DNA of 64,000 bases from Acanthopleura granulata (taxonomy: Eukaryota > Mollusca > Polyplacophora > Chitonida > Chitonidae): the NCBI GenBank assembly GCA_016165875.1, contig JABBOT010000002.1, forward strand, positions 36,669,868-36,733,867, written 5' to 3'. The notes below the pieces were generated by a model. It was given only the letters and a program-made list of their open reading frames with translations, ran no database searches and was not told where the DNA came from. Each line of letters opens with the position of its first letter. Position 1 is the first letter of the stretch. Positions 22,277 to 37,059 of the stretch are shown here, piece by piece. A program made the translations under genes and the position numbers.

Positions 22277-25200
22277 GTATGTAGCGAACAAAATGTGTGT
22301 TTTTATACTTTTTCGCTCTCTGTTAGTGTTGCTGTTGTATTATTTTGGATGTATTTGTCATAAACGTTGTTGAGATGAGCCTCGTGGGTTCTGTAAGAGT
22401 TAGCCTCAGTAACTTATGCTGGAATATTGGGTTTGAAGGAGGGAAGTGGGAGCTATTTGAGACAGTACTAGATGTACTGCGCCGTCCTTTTGATGTCCGC
22501 CGAACTGTTGCACAGCCGAGGACACAGCCCATGTTGTGGGGAAAACATACGTTACTCGGGCTAGGCAGTTAACGTTGCTTCTGCTGGACAGTATCATATA
22601 TCCAGACTTTGCCACTCTGAACAAAGCAGGTCATTGATAAACTGCACTACTCAGGCCCTGCTGAAGGGAAACTAAAATTTGAAACCCATAATATTAAGGT
22701 CTTTATGGGAGGGTGAACCTAAATTTTATCATCTGTAGGGCTATAGGAAAGCTAGCAGCATGGGGCAGGGCTGTGAGCTAGCAGCTCAGTTCTGTGCCCT
22801 CTTTAGAGTCCTAGACATGATGAATGGTTTAGGATTGAAGTAGAGGGTAAATATTGTTTCATTGCACTTTGTAGTTTTTCCTAGCATGCTTTGAGCATTG
22901 CAGGGAGGTAATGCATGAGTCATTCATTTGTCCCTGTTTTCTGTAACCCTATTGTTTTGGACAAAACCAATCCAAATCTCCCAAGTTTGTAAATTGTCTC
23001 ACGATCATGTAACAGCTTTAAAAAATATTTCAACGGCATCTCGTCTCACAGTTTGGGAAGTGCATGTTAAATTTTGACTGACATTAATTGTGATTGTTTC
23101 AAAATTGTAAAACTGCACTGATTTAATTGTGCGTGTCTTCTGTTGAAAAAAAATCATGGCTGAAATTAATTAAATTTGACCAATTACCTGTCTGTTGTTG
23201 GCAGACTGAACTTACTGAATATGGGTTGTAATTTGTCTGCTGTCGTGTGGCCTCAGTATTAGTCATTCTGTAATAATGCTTCACTGTACAGGTCATACTA
23301 TGCAATTGAAATGCAATTTCTTCTCTCTCAAGTTTTCTTAGCTTGGATTGTTTTTGTTTTCAGAGAAGTATTACTAATTGTGCATATCAGTTTTCCATGG
23401 TGGCTGTTGATTCTTGATTTGATATTCATGTTAATGATGTGGATAATTTTTATGAAGCAGTCGATGGTGTGTGAATGCAGTGATGACCATAGTTAGATTA
23501 GTAAGCCTATTAGACATGGGATGTCACATGTATATAGGTATTGTTATACACGTAGCTGCTAAATAGATATTGGAAGTAATATTTCTTGAATGTAGGGTAC
23601 TTCTCAAACACTGCAAGAGTTGTTCAAAGGAAAGCGTGTTAACGAGTTTCATTAAGCCTTGGATCACATGTATCAATAGTTCTGACAAGAGGCTAGGTTT
23701 TTGACAATTTTATGTATTAGAAACATCGTGTGTAATAAATATCGCCTCAGCAACTAAACGGGATTTTACTGATGCCTGTTGTCTCTCGGAGTTTATGGCA
23801 GGCCCCTGTGATATATATTCTTTTGGAAATGGTGGGCTAAGTGTTTTGCCTTGTGTTTCCCTATAAAGCATCTCACAAAGGGTTGTAAAGGACAGATGCT
23901 GGGAAAATATTTGATGATTTCATCTGAATCAAGTATTGATTTCCTGGCAAGGTTAGGGGTCGCAGAAGGGATAATGCTATATAACTGTTGAAGTCCTAAT
24001 TTTGTGAAATTGTCCTCTTGTGTGTGTAGTCACCTTTTATATAGACCTGTGTGTAATGTATGATCGGCTATCTCGTTATATGGCAGCTAAATTTAAGGGT
24101 TGCAAAAAGCCTTTTTGTGTTGAAACAACTCTAGAAGCAGTAAAGTGACAAATCAATACTTTGTTACGAGTTTAGGTATAAATGAAAATCAGATATGTTG
24201 ACTCATTGCTACGTTTTTTTGAAAAGCAGACTGATTACATTACATACCCTGAATTTATTGGATTTTTTGTTTTTGTTCTGGAGGCTCTCACCTCATGTCA
24301 CATTACCAGGAAACCGGGAGAACAGGACAGTAAATCAGCCTGCTTTCAAACACTTGCATGGCTGTCAGTTCATGGCTCAATGATGTTTGACCATGGAGGA
24401 AACCATTGTTGATATATATTCCCAGAAGTATACTGCTGTCATAACATTGTTTTGGGGCATGTTGTATCATACTGTTAGGCTTGTCATTTATCACTGTGAG
24501 ATTTATTTAACTCCTCACACTGTTTCATGTATTATTGATGGTTCACATCAATATATATATGCTGTCTTTGTTGATGCCCTCATTGGGAAGCGTTGATCCA
24601 AACTGCCAGCCAAAGCATTGCACAAGAAATTTTAAAGTCTTTGTCCAGAACGTTGATCATTGTCCATCCAACTGTTCTTCAGCATGGATTTTTCAGCATC
24701 AGACCATGGCGGTTTTCCCTGCAGGTCTCCCAACACTGCATTTTGACTGCACCATTACTCTTGGTAATATGTTTTGAGCCAGTGTGACGTTGTCGATTTG
24801 CACTCTATCTGAATACAAGGGGTTAGTATTTGTGTGAAATATTTTGGTTCTGTGTACCTGTGTTAGCGGGGTTAGTAGTTAACTGTTGTGAAGGGCATTT
24901 GAGCTTTGAAAGGGTTATTTTTTAGTACATGGAAACTAATGTTTATATGGATAAATTGTTTGATATTTAACATGGATTTGCAAACTAATATCTTGCACCA
25001 CCTTGAACTTGTAAAGTTTTCCTTCTCTTGCCTTATGTTGTACAGCATTAAGGTACGTGCGTTTTAAACATACATGTGCTGTGCGCTGGGAAATGGGTAA
25101 AAAGGTGTTCTCTGTGATCGACATTTCATTTGCTTAAAGTACAACAATTAATTTTCTAAAGTAATATAACATCCTGGTGAGTCCAATCAGTGGCTATTTC

Positions 25201-28200
25201 TTTCATTGACAGATTTTTGTTTGTCAGGTTTAAAATTTTTTAAGACTTTTGATAACTTATTACATAGGTCTAACATTTGCATGTACTTATATCCCAGATT
25301 TATGCGTTTTTATTTTACAATTCTGTGAAAGTCACTTGTTGGTGGTGATGTTGGTATATTACAGATCAAAGCCTTGGTCTGTCTTGGCTGTTTTGGAAAC
25401 CTTGACTTCATTTGAATGGTAGGCTTGTTCACATGGGTTTGATAGGGCAAAAGTGGAGGATGGTGAGTAAAAGCAAATGTTATGAGAAATGATCCCAATT
25501 TTCCTGCAGGGTGACCGCAATAAAATCATAGTTAATTCATACTTTGGTGTCAGTGTCTTCATCAGCTGACAGGATGGAAATACTCCTGAAAACCGGGGGA
25601 TTACATGTATATTGGTGTACTCACCTACTGATTCCTTTTTAAGGGACAGAGATAAAACTGCATTTGAACTTCTGCCCCTTTGTTTTTAACCTGGTGACAG
25701 GGACATGACTCCTCAGTTTTAAAACTAAGTGACGGAATTTTTTTCTTCCTCAGGTTAAAATGTTGTGATCATCTTCAGGTTATGAATGAGTTGCCTAGGA
25801 TAAAGATATTTATACAAATGTAGTCCCTAAAATATGTTTTTTTAGTAGTTGAAAGAGCAAGAAATATAAAATATTTTCATTTTGTGTTGTGATATGTGCT
25901 ACATGTAATACACACTGCTGGTATTTCATAAACAAGACAATACACACTTGTAGCTAGGGAAGGCTGCTCAAGGGGATAAATACCAAATGATTATATATAT
26001 ATATTAGTTTTCAGTTATTGGATCTTAAATGATTATGTGATATAATAATGTAAAATACCCATTTTAACGTGAATGCCTTCATATTTAAACAAAAAGCTGT
26101 TCATGGCAATTATTAGGGTCTATTTTTTTGAACAGCAGAGTTTATTTTCACAATAAGTTAAGTGTACAAAATTCTTGCTGTTGGCTGTTCGAAATCAAAG
26201 AAACAAGCATATTTTCCAGTAATTAAGACACATCTTGTCAGTATAAATTCTCAGGTGTCAAGTATGTACAGTTTTGTTGTGGTTTTCCGTTATCCCTACA
26301 TACATATACCAGATCTTGCAGTTAAATGATATGCTTAAATTGTAACCCAGTCGTGCATGCATGCATTATTCAGAATAAGGTTGTTACTCAGGCCTGATGT
26401 TTATTTTTTGTGTTGTCTAAGTGGATAGTGATATTATGTGCCGTAATATCTGGGTCAGAGGTCTATGTGAACAGGTTTTTCTTTCATCTATATTTACCCA
26501 CATGTGTGTATCCTGTGTAAGGTCCCTCAACTTTGATTTCTGCCTGTCCTGCATTTGAACTAGTAGTGTGACCCCGATATGATTGTGTACTTGTCCTATG
26601 CATTAATGATACCCTGACTGCTTTTAAATCACATGAGGAAATTAATTATCTTGAAGAGATGGTAGTTAGTATTGAGGTCATGTTCTGCCAGTACAGGGAC
26701 TGTTTTCCCGTACTCACCATCCTGCTTAATGAAAACACAAGGGAAATCGAATTGTGACAGTTTTAAGAATAAAGCCAGCATACTGAAACTTGTATCACAT
26801 TTTTTTCTTAACATACATGTAAGTTAGTGTCTCATACTAAACTTCTTTTATCAATTCACAGGATAAGTAATAAGATGCAAGTCTTACCTATAAAGTTTTG
26901 TGAACATTGAACCCAATGAGTTAATAGATATTTACAGATTTAAAACATGATTTATGTTATTCTGTGTAAGCTAATAATGGCACAGTCTGTATTAAAGCAG
27001 ACAGGTATTCGTGTAAGCAACAGGTATTCTTGGTTTTACCTGTTAATACAAACACAAAGATTTTGCCTACAGAAGGATTTTTAAACATGTGAAAAGAAAA
27101 TTACCCATAAGACACAAGATGGGAAGCAGATTTCTATTGACGTTACCATTACAGTTTATTTCTCTAAGTTTTACGATAATACCAAGTCTTAGTAAGAGTT
27201 TTATTTAAGATAAAATGTAAAGGCAAGTCTAATAAATTTTCTACCTATAACCAAGCCAAAGTAGCAAACTTCATAAGGGAAGTAGTTCCCAGAAATCTGA
27301 AATGTCCTGTTCTACGAAAGAAAAAAAAATGGAAAAAGGTATGAAATTTATTGTCCCCCAGATCTGTATTTCATAAGATATTGTCTTTGTGTTATCTAAA
27401 GTTTTAAACCTGTCCTGTTGGATCTCTCTCAGATCAGTTACATGCTGATTTTCACATCCTTAGGTGCTCCAAGTTAGAGGCCAAAGAAGCCCAAGTTAAG
27501 AGGAATTGGAACTTTTAAAACTGTGTTCATTGTGATTAGATATATGTTTAAAATTTGTGATTTAATATTACTTCTTCCTCAATGGTTATTTTTGCTATAA
27601 AGTTCCCTATTTAGCCTAATATTAGATTTAATTTTTCAATTTCACAGTTTTAGACCAAATTAAAGGGCTCAAAAGGATGCCCGAATGAAAAGGCTGCGCT
27701 TGACCCCGTAAGTGTTATGAACAAATTACGCCCTCTCTAGTTACTTGATGTACAGATATATCAAGGTGTTTTGCATATCGGAATTCTGTGCTGCTCAGTT
27801 TTTCTTGGTTGATCATGCAAATTAGAGTGAAAAGGACTAGCCTAGATCTGACATGTTGTAGGAGGGTGATGTTGGAACAGCTAACCAAGTGGTTGCAGCA
27901 GCGGAATGTGGGGTCCGGGTATGGCTTCAGACAGAGTGGCCACACTAGCAGATGTAGCCTGACAACTGATCAATATGCTATAAAATCATTACTGCCACTA
28001 AAGCTTCCACTAACAATGTATTTACGAGGTGGAATGTGTTTACTATCAATGTTTAATGGATACCTAATCCTATGGGGCTAACTTTATGCCAGCTACTTAC
28101 AGCAGGAAGTCTGGACTACCATTTGGTGCAGTATGCTGAATTATGGGCTCAAGGTTTTAGTACAGATATCAGAGGGCAGAACCATCTACATATAAGCAAC

Positions 28201-28453
28201 TTACTGTGGGGCCTATACATTTGTGTGCTTTTTAAAACGTTATTTGAAAATGACAACATGTTTATATTTCAGGTTTAGTTTGTGTCGTAGTTTTGGAGGA
28301 TCAGGTTAGAGCATTTTAAAGTGCAATGTTTAACAGCTTTGAAACATGCATTCAGTTTTATTTCATTTTAACGTGAAAAAATTCTCTAAAAAATTTTCAT
28401 ATGAAAAAGTTTTGTAGATGTAATTGATGAGTGGAAAAATATATTGAATACAT

Positions 28454-28556
28454 GTTGAGAACTTTGAATGTAATCTTGAGAACTTGAATATAATCTTGAG
28501 AACTTGAATATAATCTTGAGAATTTGAATATAATCTTGAGAACTTTGAATATAATT
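28454..28556. repeat. 20-bp tandem repeat, about 5 copies
   Basis: The unit AATATAATCTTGAGAACTTG repeats about five times with small changes (an extra T in the first and last copies). It lies in intron 2. Confidence 0.92.
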
Positions 28557-29984
28557 GGAACTGTCCAAGGTGAGAAGAAAAAGAGAAACAGAAAACAAAA
28601 AAAAATGCTGCTTAACATCTTTGTGATAGTGTTGTCATTATTGTATTTTAATTACTGCCTCAGTTCTGTTAATTAGATGAAGGTTCTTGAAGTGGATATA
28701 GGGCTTTGACTCCAAGTTGTCACAGAATTTTCGTGGTGTAAGTAAGTCTGTGTGGTGTGGGTACAACGTGTGTTTCCAGCCTGTGATCAGGTGTTCAGAA
28801 GAGTTATGTGTAATGGTCATAGGATGAGCAACTGTAGATTTATGTCCCGGCAATTTTCTCGGGCCTGTCTGCATTTGAACAGAGATAATTTGTGAAGCAG
28901 GTGTAGTGCTCATTAAATTGCATCAATGTGACTTTTAGCTGTACATATGATGTATGTGTTGTAGTCACACTTACTGGGCCAGGCCACCAGTGTCAACTGG
29001 GCTCCTAATAACTCTGCCTCACAAGTGTATTGATGGGCTTAACAGCGGAGAGAAGTATTGAGGCATTTAGCACAATGCCTCGCACGCATGCTGATAACAA
29101 CAGAATTAACCTGGAGCGACACATATGGATTTCATATTTTAGATTTTTACCAGTTTTGTGGAGTAAGTACAGAAAAGTGTTTTCTGTTTTGTTTTGTTGG
29201 TCCGCCCCCAGGGAGGGCAGGAGAAATTGATAAAACCAGAGTTAATGCATGGTCTCAATCTGGGACAGGAAAGTGGCCATATCCCTAAAGACTTAAGTGA
29301 CAAACTTTTTGAATATAAATTTGTTTGTCTCTCAGTTCATCCACTGCAAAAGAGCTCACTAACCTGTGAGTTAAGGCTCATTATTCAGAAAGCAAGGATA
29401 CATTCTGACTTCTGAAATCAAGAAGATAGATCTGCATGTCTTGGGTGATAAATGACTCAGACTATTGAATTTCCACTAATGTTCAGCATAGCATCGCTTC
29501 ATATATTATGCTACGATTAAATATCATAATTTGCAATTTATTCTGTATTTAAATGTAAGGCACATGAATCTTCCAACCAGCCTTGCATGTGGTTGTCTTC
29601 TGAAAGAGCAGAGCTTTAAAGACCATTTTCTGATGATTAGTCCGGGTCCAGATGCAAGGTATGTGAAATATTGTGCTGTAACCTGTAACTTGTGCTGCAC
29701 TTGACTATACCTTCCATAGCATGGAGCAAGTTGTGGCCAAGTCCTTAAGGTCCAGTGCCATTTTCAGTACCGTTCTTGAACAGGGAATTTTTCCCCATTC
29801 TTATTGTTTTGGGGAACCTTAGTGGCAATAAGCAATTGACAGTGCTGTCTTATGTAGTTTTTTTGTGGAGTTCATGGCACATCACCTTTCTTGCAGCATA
29901 ATGGTGCATGTCACACCTGGAAAATTTTCCTATGTAATTTGTGAAGTGCTTGTGTTATACTCATAAGCACCCTGGTTACTGCCA

Positions 29985-30035
29985 CCCATTATATACTGAC
30001 TGCCATCGTAAAAGTGAAATATTCTTAACAATATC
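29985..30035 (+). mobile_element. SINE 3'-core relic
   Basis: CCATTATATACTGACTGCCA, then TCGTAAAAGTGAAATATTCT, matches the SINE core and 3' part (CCATAATGCTGGCCGCCGTCGTATAAGTGAAATATTCTTG in pieces) with many changes. It lies in intron 2. Confidence 0.7.
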
Positions 30036-31463
30036 TGAGGGTGGGGCGGAAGGAACAAAACAAAAACAACTGTTCTGCATGGATATAATTAATATGAAAA
30101 AATAAAAAAAAATTTGGCTTGATTTTGGCTTGGGTTAATAGGAATAATTCAATTGCAAGTAGATATGTAATAAATTATATCTAAGTCTTTGAAAAGGTAT
30201 ATTGAAGCAGTGAAATTGAAACACATTTCTTTTAACACGTGAAATGTCAGCACTTTAAGATACAAGTGGAAGGCATCAGGGAATAAGGGAGTTTATTCCT
30301 GCACCCTAAGGGCCAAATGTTTCAGCGAGGACATGTTCATTGGTTTGAAGTTGTGTAATTTGAATCCCCAGCTGTTTTAATACTGTACTTTAGTGTAATA
30401 TTAAGAAGGGGAAGAATCTCAGATGACCTGAAGATAAAAACATTTTAAAAAAGGGACATTGTTCTTCTGAAAATGAAAGTAATTTCCTTAAATCGAAATA
30501 AAGTCAAATATTCAGGTAACAGTCATTCTTGGGAAAGAAGTTGTATATTCTGATGTGGGATTTTTAGCTTAAATCTTAAAACAAACTGTTGATTTGAAAT
30601 AATGCCTAAACAGTTTGTAACGCAAAATGTCTTGATTGGTAACAAAAAACTCATTAAGTTACGGACCAGGGACTCTAATGGGCCATTAGGCTGAAAGTCA
30701 TTGAGAAATAACCAGTTAGACGCCACTCCAGAGATGTCATTACAACTAGCTGGATTTGGATGGGGACACATGTAGGCTGAAGGAAGAGGAGCACTTGAGG
30801 GTAATCTATAGTAGACCATGAACATGTGCGGGACACAATAGAACTGCTGCCATTCTGGTCACATAATGTCCTGGATCAGGGAAGGGCATGGCCCACACTG
30901 TACAACTGATAAGAGGGGGCCACTGCCATACACTCTCAACTTTAGCTGCTGGTCTCAATGAACATCAGAGAACTGCACTGGCCCTCTCTGTACAGTCAGT
31001 ATGTGATACATCTATAAAGTGTGGAACTAATACATTCCAGCTGTGTTGTTTGGTTCAGAAAGCTGGCATGAGTGTACCACTTGTCACCAGAGCCATGCTG
31101 TGTACATTGCTATGAACACCTCTAATTCATCGGCCTCGCAATACCTGCTGCTGCTCTGGACCTATTATTCTAACACAATAGAAACTATACATGACTGTGT
31201 CAATAAGGCATTTTTTCCAGCGCTTTTATTTGATATATTTAAAGTGTAATATAAAAGCTTATGTCTGTGTGACCATAATGTGACCCTTTTGTGTCCAGTA
31301 TACTCCTTCAGAGATTGTTGTTTTTTTTTAACAGCTGTGGAAGTATTTTATTGACAAGTACATTTGTGCAGATGGAAGTACCTGATTAACCTTACATAAT
31401 CTTTAGACACCTAACAATATTCTAGCTCTTCGTATTTTCCCATTAACATGGGTGTTCTTCTGG

Positions 31464-31902
31464 TACAATGAGTATTTATTGGTTTACACTCCTGAACAGT
31501 TGCTGTAAACATGTTGCTGTTACAATGAGTTGGAGTGTTTATCAGTTTACACTCCTGAACAGTTGCTATAAACATGTTGCTGTTACAATGAGTTGGAGTG
31601 TTTATCGGTTTACACTCCTGAACAGTTGCTATAAACATGTTGCTCGTACAGTGAGTTGGAGTGTTTATCAGTTTACACTCCTGAACAGTTGCTGTAAACA
31701 TGTTGCTCTTACAATGGGTTGGAGTGTTTATCAGTTTACACTCCTGAACAGTTGCTATAAACATGTTGCTCTTACAATGAGTTGGAGTGTTTATCAGTTT
31801 ACACTTCTGAACAGTTGCTGTAAACATGTTGCTCTTATAATGAGTTGGAGTGTTTATCAGTTTACACTCCTGAATAGTTGCTATAAACATGTTGCCCTTA
31901 CA
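31464..31902. repeat. 63-bp minisatellite, 7 copies
   Basis: The unit contains GTTGGAGTGTTTATCAGTTT, ACACTCCTGAACAGTTGCTA and TAAACATGTTGCT. There are seven head-to-tail copies with a few differences each. The length is a multiple of three and both strands are stop-free, which explains the 161- and 174-codon open frames here. These frames are not genes. It lies in intron 2. Confidence 0.95.
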
Positions 31903-32296
31903 CAAGTGTTGTATATTCAACTGTTCTGCAGACATACACAGTGTTGTAGCTAGAGCTGTGAAAACAAAGTCGGCAACGAAACTCTAAAAACTCTATTAGA
32001 CTCATCTTTCGTTTCAAGTACAAAGATTTTGATATTAACTTCAATTGCATGCATTTCCGTTATGACATTGCCTCTTTACAACTGTTGCTGTTACCTAGAG
32101 GCTCTTCAGGTTACCTGTATCTCATTGTCAGTGACCTCTGTCCTTTTTTTTTTTTATAACTGAGCGTGGTGATTTTTGCTCAGGTGTGCAGTATTTTGAC
32201 ACGGTGCGTTTCCTGTTGTGTTTTTTATGCGTGATGCTGACGGGAAGTGTTGGACAGACATGTTGATTAGCAGTCAGAGAGCGTCGTGAGATTCTC

Positions 32297-32399
32297 ATGC
32301 CTTCAGACATGGCTACGTACTCATCATCTCTGTGCTCATGTCAGGCTGTTGAAGAGAAAGAAATTGCTGCCAGAAAGAAAGAAACAGCCACTTCAACCG
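32297..32399 (+). other. Weak candidate for a further alternative first exon
   Basis: An ATG-led frame of 34 codons plus one base ends ACCG|GTAACA. Its phase 1 end would splice in frame to exon 3. The peptide ends in a charged stretch (EEKEIAARKKET). Against it: the donor is weak, the ATG context is poor (CTC before ATG), no TATA-like element is evident, and no homologue is known to me. This may well be chance. Confidence 0.12.
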
Positions 32400-35300
32400 G
32401 TAACACGGTTTTATGGCATTCCATTTAATTTAACAGCAATTTCTAGTTAACATTTTTTATGGTGTACAATTATCCAGATCTGTTCAGGAGTTGCAGTATT
32501 TGGGGATGTTGCTGTGGACTATTTTAGTGCTTTAGAATGTGATGGATTTTGTACCTAACCCCTAGGTTAGGCCTCAGATCCTTCTTGCCAGCTTGTTTGG
32601 TTAACATTATGGAAATGCAAGAATGGGAAATCAGTTGAAATTCCTGTAAGAGTTCCAATCTTGTTTCGGTCAACGGGAATGCGGTTGTGACATGTTCAGA
32701 CATCTTTGCAGAATGGACGGTCTGTGGTAGCCAGAGAAACTCAGAGCACTGTGTGATCCATTTAGGGAGGAAGGCGTTCCCATAGGGAGAATAGCTGTGT
32801 TAAAAAACCATCAGGATGCTTTTGAAAGGAAGTCATTATGAGCAAATCCGAGCACAACAGGGATGGAGGGCCATGGGAATCTAAAGAGAGGCGGCCATTG
32901 TTCTATAACAACTGATCAATACTAGCAGAGAATTGTAATTTGTGGTGCAGAAGTAACTGTCACTGCCAGATTCAGTCTGGCTCCGCGGACAGCATTGCGT
33001 CATGGTCAGGATTTCCCGGCAAGAAAAATCCGCTTAGGATGGACCTTGTGTTGACAGCCTCTCAGTAGGATGCCCACTTGGGAGCCCCCATTATTGCATA
33101 CATGTATTACTTCAGATTCACTGCTTAATCTTTGATCACATGTCTTTGAACAGGAGTCAGAATTAATATTGTGTAATCAGGTTGGTTTCAGGCACATTGG
33201 TAGAACTGGAACAGGCAAGACAATATTTTGAATTGTAGCCTGCTTCCATCCTGATCCTGGCAAATGATATGTATCTAAATCCTCCAGGGTTTGGCTTTTT
33301 ATCCTCCTTAATTGAGGAGGCAAGCTTTGCTGGTGGAGCTCGGCTCGGACTGGGAGTCTTACGGAAGGTGACTGCAAGAATTAGACACTGATAATAATGA
33401 AAAATTCCCCAGGAAAATGTCTGCTAACATGGCCTGGCATTTAAAGATCAATAAAGTCTGTGTTAAGGCACTGTGGTAACATTACATGCTGAGTGGTGTA
33501 ATGGGGGAAACGTCATTGTACCCTGTCAAATCTAGGCTGAAGCTTGAAAGGCTGCCGAAGCAGCCATGCATAGCCCAGCTGTTATTATAGCAAGGATCAA
33601 GCCTCACATCGTGCCAATTCAAATATTCCCATTACCAACGGGGAACCCGTACTGGGCAGTTGCTGGAAAATCACTTTTGTTTCTTGCTCTAATGATGTAT
33701 GGTAATGAATAATTTTATGTTGGCTCAATTTCTTAATATTTGTATCCCCATTGCCTTTATGATCCACAACGGGAACGACCTTAACGCCAGCTTTTATGGT
33801 GGACCCAGCTTTTGAGCATTTAGCAATGGCCTTGCAAATACATGCGCAGTGGCAATAACTTGGCAAGGAGTAACAACGTTGTCATAGGCTCAGAAATCAT
33901 GAATTCTAGGAAAAAGCACTTGCATGCAAAACTACATGTATGTGTGCAAAAATGCTTTGGACCCGAATTCTTCAGCAGTTTTACACACTGATATAGTTTT
34001 ATTGCCCTGAAGATTAATATGCATTGTTGGTTGACAAAGCTACAACGATTCAGGTGTATCCTCACAGTATTGTCGTTAAAATGGGTATCTTGGCTTAGGT
34101 TGTTCATGTATACCTGGTTATATGCATTAACATGTAATGGTTTAGGAACGAGCTTGGAAGGCATTAATATAAGGATAAAGCTTGCGTTCGACCGCCCGTA
34201 AATATTCAGCTTTGTAAATAAACACAGTACAATCTGGAAAATTGAGTTTCCTGTTTTCTCCATGAAAAACATGCTGTGTAGAATCTGCGATAGATAATTA
34301 TCATCGATTTGAAAACGTAAATTTGTGAAACAGTCAAGAGCCACAAGAAATGTTGGTATTGGTTTCTTGCATTCTCCTGTTGTCTAGAGACACCTCTTTC
34401 ATTGTATGGAACCTTTTAGAAGTACATGTAAGCTTCAGACGTGGACAAAATGGTCAGGCCTTGAGTTTCTCTGAAATTAGTTGGTTTGCCCGTGTACATG
34501 CAGGTGTCTCTGTGTGTGCCCAGTTTGTCTCTGTCCACCTGTGGACAGCAGGGCGTAGTGTTGGACATCCGGACATTGCCTGTCCCTGACTGTCAGACCA
34601 CAGAGTTACCAGGCGGTGAGGGGAGGTATACTTACCAGCCGGCTCTCAGCCTCCAGCAGGCTGTCAGCCTGATCAGGGCTTATCAACGGCCGACTCAATG
34701 GCTTCAACTTGTTTAATCAGGGACATTGGCTTTGCAGGATTTCAAAGTGGAAGGGCCTTAGCAGGCTTTGATGAGGGGTGCCTGTGTTTAGATTTGATAG
34801 CCTTTTTTTGTTGAACATGTGAGGGGCACTTGATAGATGTAGAGATGCTGCATACGAGGTGGGAGTTGATAGTTCTGCTTGCTAGTCCACCATTACACAG
34901 CACTGCATGTGAGTAGTGTATATGCAGCGTATTTTCCTGTTCTACGCATGTATTGTTAAAACACTTCTGTGCACTGAAAAGTATAAGATTTAAAGTCTTT
35001 ACGCTCGTGCTCATTTGCTGTTTAGAAGATTACCTTGGGAAAATGGCAGAATAGCTATTTTTATCACGTTTCTCAGAAACACATGAAGCGCATTTCTTTC
35101 AACATGAGCTGTGCAACTGTTGGCAAGGTTTTCAGCAACTGCCACATTACACATCAAAGAGAAATGTGTAAGCTGTATGAGAAATTCTTTGTGTCCAGAG
35201 TTATGCAGATATATCAATATCAATTTTCTCCCCTTCTTTTCCCCATCATTTACCCAGATCAATTACATGCAGATTTTATTGTTTACAAAAAAGGGAAAAG

Positions 35301-37059
35301 GCATTCATGTGTGAACACAAGTGTGATGGAAAATGTTCTGTGAAAATCGATTTTTTTTTTTTAGCTTTCAGAAAAAAAAATGTACTTATTTTCTTGACTA
35401 TTAACGGTGGCGTTGTTTTAATGAGGTTTGAATTTTTGAAGATCTGACATATTAATTACCCCAGTAAGAATTACACTACAGTACATACTATTCTGAGCTG
35501 CGCTGTCTCAGTCTTACCTGCAGAGTTCTTAATAAGGTGTTTAACTGCAGCGCTAGGTTATGTATTCAGATCGGTTTCATGTGCTATCAGTTTTTAGTAC
35601 TGTAGATTAGTACAATTGTTTTATTGCCATTTAATCACCCAGTTAAAAGCTGGCATTGCTATAAAAACTAGGCTGTACCAGGTTGACTAACATATGTAAT
35701 ACATGTGTGACCGACGGGGAAGTGAAAAGGGACGTTATTGGGAGTCCTGTGTATGTTGCACTATGTGGGTTATGAAGTGTTGTATCAAGGAAACATGAAG
35801 TTGAAACATAATCACATCAACTAATTTTCACATTTGTTTTTGCCTGACCTTGTATGTGTGTTTACAGAGAACATTACATGAAGTTTGATACACTCTTTTA
35901 AGGGATTGTCCTCTATAATAAATCAATATGTTTCATACTAAACAAACATTTGCAATAAGTGAGCTTTGATAGATCCATTTGCAGTAGACTTATTCCGTAT
36001 TACTGAGTTAATGGTAATATTTCTCACATGTTACTGTTGGTATTGATAAACCTTAGTTCTGTGTGGCTTGAGTAGAAAGTTGATCAGTCTCACAAACACC
36101 ATCAGCGGCCTGAGCACTGCTTTAGGTTATGTCCTTGCTCTGCAGGCTGACAGGTATTCACCAGGTACGCACAGCTTTCTCTCATACTTCAGCAGCACAC
36201 ATAATGCTAGCTAGAACATGTACACATGATAAGCCTTGTATCTAATTCTAAGCTTACAGCATAAAATCGAGTTCGGAGTAAGTCCAAAAACGATAACAGA
36301 ATTGTATTCTTCCTCGTTTTCTAAAAAACATGTGTTAAGGTGTCAAAAAATTTCAAACTTAGTGAGTTTACCATAGCTCATCACATTTTTTGTCTCTAGA
36401 GTATGTTGTTTGTATAATGTACTTGTATACATTTTTGTAAATGGCCTTATATCTGTATGAGAATTGCATATAGGTTTAAAACCTACTTGTATCTCTTTGA
36501 GGATCTCCTAGTTTTAATGTAAATCTTTATGCCCTCAATATGTTACACATATCCAAGAATTAACAAAGGTATTAAAGCGTGTTTATTTGTTTGGCGGATT
36601 ATATTGCTATGACTTGGTGTATTGGAGATGTTATCTGTGTGATGAACTGGTCCACCAGGTGTTCTACTCTTTCTAAATTGTTTGATAATGTGAGAACATG
36701 TCTGTCCTGAATCATTGATCAACAGCACTGATTCACCAAGTAAAAGTAATGCATAGTAACATATCCAGCATATATCAGTGAGATACACTTTTGTGCTCCG
36801 TTGTCGTCTTCTACCCAGTTTAATTACACCTGGAGTTGGAGCGTGCTTTTTCCTTTTTTTTTTCTGTGCAGTTTTATTTTAGTCCTTTAGCCAGTGCTTT
36901 TAGTGCAGTCACTGAATAAATTTCAAAGAAGGTGCTAGAAAAAGTTCCTGTCCTGGGGGAGGGGTGCATTGCGACCGTTGTCTGTAGATCTGATTAAGTG
37001 TGCTGTCTATTGGGTTAAGATGGGAGGCTTGTGATTTCTGTAGAGTTAACCTGTAGAGT

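Noticed and set aside
31411..31953. Open frames of 174 (-) and 161 (+) codons
   Set aside because: They are by-products of a 63-bp tandem repeat open on both strands.
33820..34344. 174-codon minus-strand open frame inside TCF intron 2
   Set aside because: It is the longest non-repeat frame, but I see no domain, no splice-bounded partner exons, and ordinary intronic composition. A protein search or antisense RNA reads would be needed to revive it.
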